Source of the DNA: Methylobacterium sp. NMS14P
GTDB lineage: Bacteria; Pseudomonadota; Alphaproteobacteria; Rhizobiales; Beijerinckiaceae
Direction of reading: 5' to 3'
DNA length: 64,000 bases
Assembly (NCBI RefSeq): GCF_028583545.1
Contig: NZ_CP087106.1
Span: 3,518,501 to 3,582,500, forward strand
Part shown: piece by piece, positions 59,624-64,000 of the stretch
Layout of the letters: each line of letters starts with the position of its first letter
How positions within the stretch are numbered: the stretch's first letter is position 1
The notes under the pieces: generated by a model
What the model saw: the letters and a program-made list of their open reading frames with translations, nothing else
The model's database searches: none
Told to the model about the DNA's origin: nothing
Translations under genes and position numbers: made by a program

Positions 59624-59962
59624 ATGGAGATTCGAGCGTTGACATCCACGACGCCGGGGCCGCAGGGCCTCGAGGCACTCGGAGCGACGGCCGCCGCCGC
59701 CGTGACGCAGGAGGCTCCCCGGCCCCAGACTCCCGCCAAGCCGCTCGAGCCCGCGGTCAAGCTCGATATCGGCACGAACGGCGGCAAGGCGCGCTACATC
59801 CAGGACCCGGACACGAGCTCGATCGTGTTCCAGGTGGTCGATCCGTCGTCCGGCAACGTGATCGATCAGCTCCCGAGCGAGACCGCCCTGCGCAATCGCG
59901 CCTACGATTCTGCCCGCAGCACGCTCGGGTCGCAGAGCGGCAGTCTCTCACGCGTCGCCTAG
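59624..59962 (+). CDS. FlaG-like protein
   Basis: A 112-residue protein with a low-complexity, Ala/Pro-rich N terminus and a C-terminal domain resembling FlaG: FQVVDPSSGNVIDQLPSE, then RNRAYDSARSTLG. FlaG affects flagellar filament length in some bacteria. No flagellar genes adjoin it, so the name rests on the domain only. Confidence 0.65.
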   Translation: MEIRALTSTTPGPQGLEALGATAAAAVTQEAPRPQTPAKPLEPAVKLDIGTNGGKARYIQDPDTSSIVFQVVDPSSGNVIDQLPSETALRNRAYDSARSTLGSQSGSLSRVA

Positions 59963-59972
59963 GCGCCTTCGC

Positions 59973-60797
59973 TCAGGCGCGCAGCCGGCGGACCGAGTCG
60001 TCGACCGACGGCGCGCCCAGGCCGAACTGGGCCAGTGACAGGATCTCCACCGGCGCGTCCCGCCGCGCGACGAGCACGCTGTTCTCGGCGACCGTCGTCC
60101 AGGTGCCGTGATCCCGGTCGAGCGGCTCCGAGGCGACGACCACGCCGCCCTCCGAGGCGCGGTAGTAGAGCGAGTTCGCCTTGTCGTTCGCGGCGTAGCG
60201 GAACGCGTAGAGATCGCGGCCGTCCGCCAGCGCCGCGGTGAACCGGAACGGATGCGCGCCGGCGAGGTCCGTGAGCCGCTCGAGCGCGCGCGCCGTCGCC
60301 TCGACTGGATCGCGGCGCGGCCCCGGCCCCATGAGGCCGCAACCCAGCAATCCGAGGAAGATCGCCTCGGAATCGGTGGTCCCCGCGCGCGACGGGTAGA
60401 GCTCGTCGGGGATCAGTGCCTCGACCGGCCGCCGCAGGCGGCTCCAGTCGCCGATATAGCCGTTGTGCATGAACAGCCACGGGCCGCAGGCGAAGGGATG
60501 ACAGTTCGGCCGGGTGATCGGCGTACCGGTCGCGGCGCGCACGTGCGCGAAGAACAGGTGCGAGTGCAGGTGCCGGCACAGGTAGCGGAGGTTGTCGTCC
60601 GACCAGGCTGGCTGGACCTCGCGGTAGCGGCCGGGCTCCAGGTGATCGCCGTACCAGCCCAGGCCGAACCCGTCGCCGTTGGTGGCCGCGGTCGATTCGA
60701 GCGCCGCGATGCTCTGAGAGACGAGGCTGTGGGACGGCTCGGTGACGTAGTGCTCCAGCGGGATGGTGCGTCCCGCATAGGCGATCCAGCGGCACAT
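59973..60797 (-). CDS. class II glutamine amidotransferase (YafJ-like)
   Basis: A 274-residue Ntn-hydrolase glutaminase. MCRWIAYAGR places the catalytic Cys right after Met; NGDGFGLGWYGD, FFAHVRAATGTP and WLFMHNGYIGDW form the glutamine site. Such stand-alone glutaminases include YafJ and EgtC; ammonia acceptor unknown. It is encoded directly downstream of an AsnO-type amidotransferase on the same strand. Confidence 0.82.
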   Translation of the reverse strand: MCRWIAYAGRTIPLEHYVTEPSHSLVSQSIAALESTAATNGDGFGLGWYGDHLEPGRYREVQPAWSDDNLRYLCRHLHSHLFFAHVRAATGTPITRPNCHPFACGPWLFMHNGYIGDWSRLRRPVEALIPDELYPSRAGTTDSEAIFLGLLGCGLMGPGPRRDPVEATARALERLTDLAGAHPFRFTAALADGRDLYAFRYAANDKANSLYYRASEGGVVVASEPLDRDHGTWTTVAENSVLVARRDAPVEILSLAQFGLGAPSVDDSVRRLRA

Positions 60798-60915
60798 CGA
60801 CGGGCTTCTCCGGGTGTCTGTCGACCGGCTGATCCGGGACGATCGTGGACAAAGCGCGGCACCTTGAGCACGCGTTCGATCACGATCCGTCGCGAAAGGC
60901 GTGCCGCGGCCCGTC

Positions 60916-62685
60916 TCAGACGCCGTGAGTCTGGAGCCAGCTCTCCAGAAGGGCCACCTGCCAGAGCTTCGAGTTGCCCTTGGGCGTCAGCGTGCCGTCG
61001 GGATCGGCGAGCAGGTGATCGACGTAGGCACGGTTGAAGATGCCGCGCGCGCGCGCCTCGGGCCGGTCCAGCACGTCGCGGACGTAGTCGAGGAACGGGC
61101 CGCGGATGTGCTTCAGCGCCGGAACGGGGAAATACCCCTTCTTGCGGTCGATCACCTCGGCCGGGACGACAGCCCGCGCGGCCTCCTTGAGGATGTACTT
61201 GCCGCCGTCCCGGACCTTGAGCTCCGCCGGGATGCGGGCCGCCAGCTCGACGAGGTCGTGGTCGAGGAACGGCACACGCGCCTCGAGGCCGCAGGCCATC
61301 GTCATGTTGTCGACCCGCTTGACCGGATCGTCGACCATCATGACCTCTTGGTCGAGCTGCAAGGTCTTGTCGATGGCGCTGTCGCTCCGCGATCGCGCGA
61401 AGAAGGTGGCGATGTAGTCGGTGCTGTGATCGCCGCCGACCATTTCGGGCGTCAGGGCCTGCCGCATCTCGGCATGGTCGCGGTCGAAGTACGCCTTCGC
61501 GTAATCGGCGACCGGGTCCGTCGAGCCCATCAGCTTCGGATACCAGTGGTAGCCGCCGAACACTTCGTCGGCGCCCTGGCCGCTCTGGATCACCGTCACG
61601 TGCTTGGCGACCTCCTGCGAGAGCAGGAGGAAGGCCACCGCGTCGTGGCTCATCTGCGGCTCCGACATCGCCGCGATGGCTGCCGGCAGCGCCTCCAGCG
61701 TCCGGGAGCCGTCGACCGCCAGCTTGGTGTGGTCGGTGGCGAAAGTCTCGGCGATGATATCCGAATACTTGAACTCGTCGCCTTCGACGCCGTTCACCGC
61801 GTCGAAGCCCACCGAGAAGGTCTTGAGGCCGCGCTGGCCACCGCGCGCCAGCAGGGCCACCAGCAGCGAGCTGTCCAAGCCGCCCGAGAGGAGAACCCCC
61901 GTCGGGACGTCGGCGACCTGCCGGCGCTCGACGGCGGTGCCGAGGGCGTCGAGGACGGCTTCGCGCCAGTCCGCCTCCGTCCGGCCGCGATCGGCCTCGC
62001 GGGGCCCGATCGCCAGGGTCCAGTAGGTCGACGCGTGCTGCGTCCCGTCCCGCTCGATCGTCAGGATCGTCGCCGGCGCCAGCTTGCGCACGCCCTTGAG
62101 GATGGTGAGCGGGGCCGGCACGCCCGCGTGCCAGCTCATGTAATGGTGGAGGGCGACGGGATCGACCGCGGTATCGACGTCTCCGGCGGCGAGCAGGGCT
62201 GGGAGCGACGAGGCGAAGCGGAACCGGCCCTTCGCCTCGCTGTAGTAGAGCGGCTTCACGCCGAGCCGGTCGCGCGCCAGCACGACCCGCCCGGATTCCC
62301 GTTCCAGGATCGCGAAGGCGAACATGCCGGCGAAGCGCTCGACGCAGGCACGTCCCCAGGCGTGATAGGCCTTGAGCACGACCTCGGTGTCGCTCGTCGA
62401 GAAGAAGCTGTAGCCCTTCGCCTCGAGTTCGGCGCGTAGCGCGCGGAAATTGTAGACGCAGCCGTTGAACACGATCGCGAGTCCGAGGGCCGGGTCGACC
62501 ATGGGCTGCTGCCCGGCCTCGGACAGGTCGATGATCTTGAGCCGACGATGGCCGAAGACGACCCGGCCGGAACCGAAGAGCCCCGCGGCGTCCGGCCCGC
62601 GCGGTCGCAGGCATCCCATCATCGCGTCGACGGCGGCGGGGTCCGCTGGCTGGTCGAAACAGATCTCGCCGCAGATTCCACACAT
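60916..62685 (-). CDS. asnO: asparagine-synthetase-like amidotransferase (N-acetylglutaminylglutamine amide type)
   Basis: A 589-residue protein with an N-terminal class II glutaminase (MCGICGEICFDQ, RGPDAAGL, FGHRRLKIIDLSEAG, FNGCVYN) and a C-terminal synthetase domain with the ATP pyrophosphatase loop SGGLDSSLLVALLA. The whole resembles the AsnO family that amidates N-acetylglutaminylglutamine, an osmolyte, more than true AsnB. The partner ATP-grasp synthetase and peptidase genes are not adjacent. The ATG at 62685 exposes Cys2. Confidence 0.78.
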   Translation of the reverse strand: MCGICGEICFDQPADPAAVDAMMGCLRPRGPDAAGLFGSGRVVFGHRRLKIIDLSEAGQQPMVDPALGLAIVFNGCVYNFRALRAELEAKGYSFFSTSDTEVVLKAYHAWGRACVERFAGMFAFAILERESGRVVLARDRLGVKPLYYSEAKGRFRFASSLPALLAAGDVDTAVDPVALHHYMSWHAGVPAPLTILKGVRKLAPATILTIERDGTQHASTYWTLAIGPREADRGRTEADWREAVLDALGTAVERRQVADVPTGVLLSGGLDSSLLVALLARGGQRGLKTFSVGFDAVNGVEGDEFKYSDIIAETFATDHTKLAVDGSRTLEALPAAIAAMSEPQMSHDAVAFLLLSQEVAKHVTVIQSGQGADEVFGGYHWYPKLMGSTDPVADYAKAYFDRDHAEMRQALTPEMVGGDHSTDYIATFFARSRSDSAIDKTLQLDQEVMMVDDPVKRVDNMTMACGLEARVPFLDHDLVELAARIPAELKVRDGGKYILKEAARAVVPAEVIDRKKGYFPVPALKHIRGPFLDYVRDVLDRPEARARGIFNRAYVDHLLADPDGTLTPKGNSKLWQVALLESWLQTHGV

Positions 62686-62934
62686 GATGTCAGCAGGGTC
62701 TCGGTCCGGCGCGACGCACGCTCCGTCGAGCGAAACGGCCGGGGCGTCGGGGCGTTCCGGCAAGCCGGCCCGACCGGCGCGGCAGGCATCCGCGAAGCCT
62801 GGAATTCTGGCCGGCGATAACGGACCCGTTTGACGCCGTCGCCGTCGAACTGCTAGATCGTGGCTGTACATGAGCGCACGGCGCCGTTCGGAGTTCACGC
62901 TCCGCGACAGACCGTTTCCGTGCCGACCATGTCG

Positions 62935-63009
62935 GCGGGCGTAGTTCAGTGGTAGAACGTCAGCTTCCCAAGCTGAATGTCGTCGGTTCGATCCCGATCG
63001 CCCGCTCCA
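62935..63009 (+). tRNA. tRNA-Gly (anticodon CCC)
   Basis: A full cloverleaf: acceptor GCGGGCG/CGCCCGC, D arm GTTCAGTGGTAGAAC, anticodon stem TCAGC/GCTGA with loop TTCCCAA (anticodon CCC), T arm GTCGG-TTCGATC-CCGAT. Discriminator T and an encoded CCA tail follow. An insertion sequence lies about 60-160 bases downstream. Confidence 0.96.
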
Positions 63010-63170
63010 TCAATTTCTGCTCTGGCGGCAAAGGCTTGTGACGCCCGAACGCGGCGTATCTCATGGTGGACCGCCGCCGTTGTAGAACGTTGGTATAACG
63101 GTCTTGACCTGACCGGCTGGCTTTGGACCGCGCTGATTGAGAGGATCAGCTGGGACCGAGGGAGTTGGAC

Positions 63171-63452
63171 ATGCGGCGAGGTCAGAAGACGAGTGCGGAT
63201 CAGGTGGTGCTGAAGCTGCGCCAAATCGAGGTGCAGACGACCCAGGGCAAGAGCTTGGCGCTGGCGTGCAAGGAGGCGGAGATCTCCGAGCAGAGCTATT
63301 ACCGCTGGCGCAAGGAGTACGGCGGCCTCCAGGTCGATCAGGCCAGGAAGATGAAGGATCTGGAGCGCGAGAACGCGCGGCTACGGCGGCTCGTGGCTGA
63401 CCTGTCCTTGGTGAGTCAGGTGCTGGCGGACGTCGCCTCGGGAAACGTATAG
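63171..63452 (+). CDS. IS3-family transposase OrfA
   Basis: A 93-residue helix-turn-helix protein: VVLKLRQIEVQTTQGKSLALA and EISEQSYYRWRKEYGGLQ, followed by a leucine-zipper-like stretch KMKDLERENARLRRLVADLSL. It binds the element ends and, by frameshifting, forms the N terminus of the transposase. The ATG at 63171 has GAGGGAG upstream. The slippery heptamer is 6 bases before its stop. Confidence 0.88.
   Translation: MRRGQKTSADQVVLKLRQIEVQTTQGKSLALACKEAEISEQSYYRWRKEYGGLQVDQARKMKDLERENARLRRLVADLSLVSQVLADVASGNV
63440..63446 (+). promoter_or_regulatory. -1 ribosomal frameshift heptamer
   Basis: G GGA AAC in the OrfA frame is a canonical X XXY YYZ slippery site. A -1 slip here joins OrfA directly to the OrfB frame (reading KRIAPERRRQAV). 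The downstream stimulatory structure was not determined. Confidence 0.65.
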
Positions 63453-64000
63453 CCCCCGAACGACGCCGGCAGGCGGTGGCTGGCATCCGGGAGAAGTACG
63501 GCCTGTCGGAACGTCACGCCTGCCGGATCGTCGGCCAGCATCGGAGCACGCAGCGCTATGTGCCGACCGTGCTGGCCGATGAGGATGGGCTGACCCGCGC
63601 CATCGTCGCCCTGGCGTCCGAGTACGGACGCTACGGCTATCGCCGTGTCACCGCGCTGCTGCATGCCGCGGGGTGGCGAGTGGGCAAGGACCGCGTTCAG
63701 CGCATCTGGCGTCGCGGGGGGCTCAATGTCCCACAAAGGCACCGACCACGCAGCCGCCTCTGGCTGAATGACGGCTCGTGCGTGCGTCTGCGTCCGTTCT
63801 ACCGCAACCATGTGTGGAGCTTCGACTTCGTGCAGGCGCAGACCCACGACGGGCGCAGCTTGCGCATCCTGACGCTGATCGACGAGCACAGCCGGGCGTG
63901 CCTGGCGCTGAAGGTGTCGCGGCGGATCAACAGCCTCGGCGTGATCGAGGCGCTGGCCGACGCCATGTGCCTGCACGGCATCCCGGAGCACATCCGCTGC
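63443..64000 (+). CDS. IS3-family transposase OrfB (partial)
   Basis: The catalytic rve-type DDE part, in the -1 frame relative to OrfA. Conserved sequences are SERHACRIVGQHRSTQRY, EYGRYGYRRVTALL, RLWLNDGSCVRLRP and HVWSFDFVQAQTHDG (first catalytic Asp), then LTLIDEHSRACLA. The window ends before the second Asp and Glu. Probably made only as an OrfAB fusion. Confidence 0.88.

Larger units (their letters stand above)
63061..64000 (+). mobile_element. IS3-family insertion sequence, right end outside the window
   Basis: OrfA and OrfB of an IS3-family transposase in the standard overlapping, -1 arrangement. The left end is not fixed exactly: TGGACCGCCGCC near 63066 may be the terminal repeat. 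The right part is cut by the window edge. Its position beside tRNA-Gly suggests recent insertion. Confidence 0.75.

Overview
The window is a high-GC (about 70 %), densely coded chromosome segment from an alphaproteobacterium, most likely Methylobacterium or a close relative in the Hyphomicrobiales. This is inferred from gene content and gene style: a two-subunit-type methylmalonyl-CoA mutase small subunit, Hsp20 paired with DUF1150, the short SRP RNA beside dnaX-ybaB, def-fmt-truA-dapE, and REP-like intergenic repeats. No rRNA operon, CRISPR array or prophage is visible. Apart from an IS3-family element cut by the right edge, it reads as ordinary core chromosome.

Layout. 1-4400: end of an unknown gene, a polyprenyl-phosphate sugar transferase, then a zinc unit of divergent zur and a small membrane peptide-znuC-znuB operon with a Zur-like operator between them. 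4400-8200: a minus-strand group of glutathione transferase, queG and an SDR-type protein, then uppP. 8400-15800: methylmalonyl-CoA mutase small subunit, small secreted proteins, a second GST, a fused PP2C phosphatase/Ser-Thr kinase coupled to the comM ATPase, and a small periplasmic protein. 15800-24900: information and core metabolism, with SRP RNA, dnaX, ybaB, pckA, recR, def, fmt, truA and dapE. 24900-28550: a glycogen-debranching-type enzyme and a GT4 glycosyltransferase. 29000-35800: translation genes rpmI-rplT, pheS-pheT and infC, plus a SEC-C protein and a ThiF/MoeB-like E1 protein. 36000-39000: GT4 glycosyltransferase, hydrolase, DUF1150 and Hsp20. 39400-42800: a periplasmic protein and an exbB-exbD-tonB energy-transduction operon. 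43000-48200: small proteins, an orphan BrnA-like protein, a membrane adenylyl cyclase, an aldo/keto reductase and a membrane diguanylate cyclase. 48400-56700: a class A penicillin-binding protein, LysR/YoaK locus, secreted Gly-rich protein, PilZ protein, acyltransferase, HNH protein and hydrolase. 56780-58850: TPP riboswitch and thiC. 58870-64000: secreted protein, FlaG-like protein, two class II glutamine amidotransferases (one of the N-acetylglutaminylglutamine amide type), tRNA-Gly(CCC) and the IS3 element.

Links between genes. UppP, the PBP, the sugar transferase and the glycosyltransferases all draw on undecaprenyl or envelope-glycan chemistry. The diguanylate cyclase and PilZ protein point to c-di-GMP signalling, and the cyclase adds cAMP. 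Several gene pairs are tightly coupled by 1-4 base overlaps: znuC/znuB, GST/queG/SDR, comM/kinase, and cyclase/small membrane protein.

The most informative points are non-AUG starts (AUU for infC, a probable CUG for queG), a 44-residue membrane peptide built into the zinc operon that lacks znuA, an AsnO-type amidotransferase without its usual partner genes, and a textbook -1 slippery heptamer in the IS3 element. I found no convincing wholly new system. Functions come from recognising families by eye, and no database search was run.
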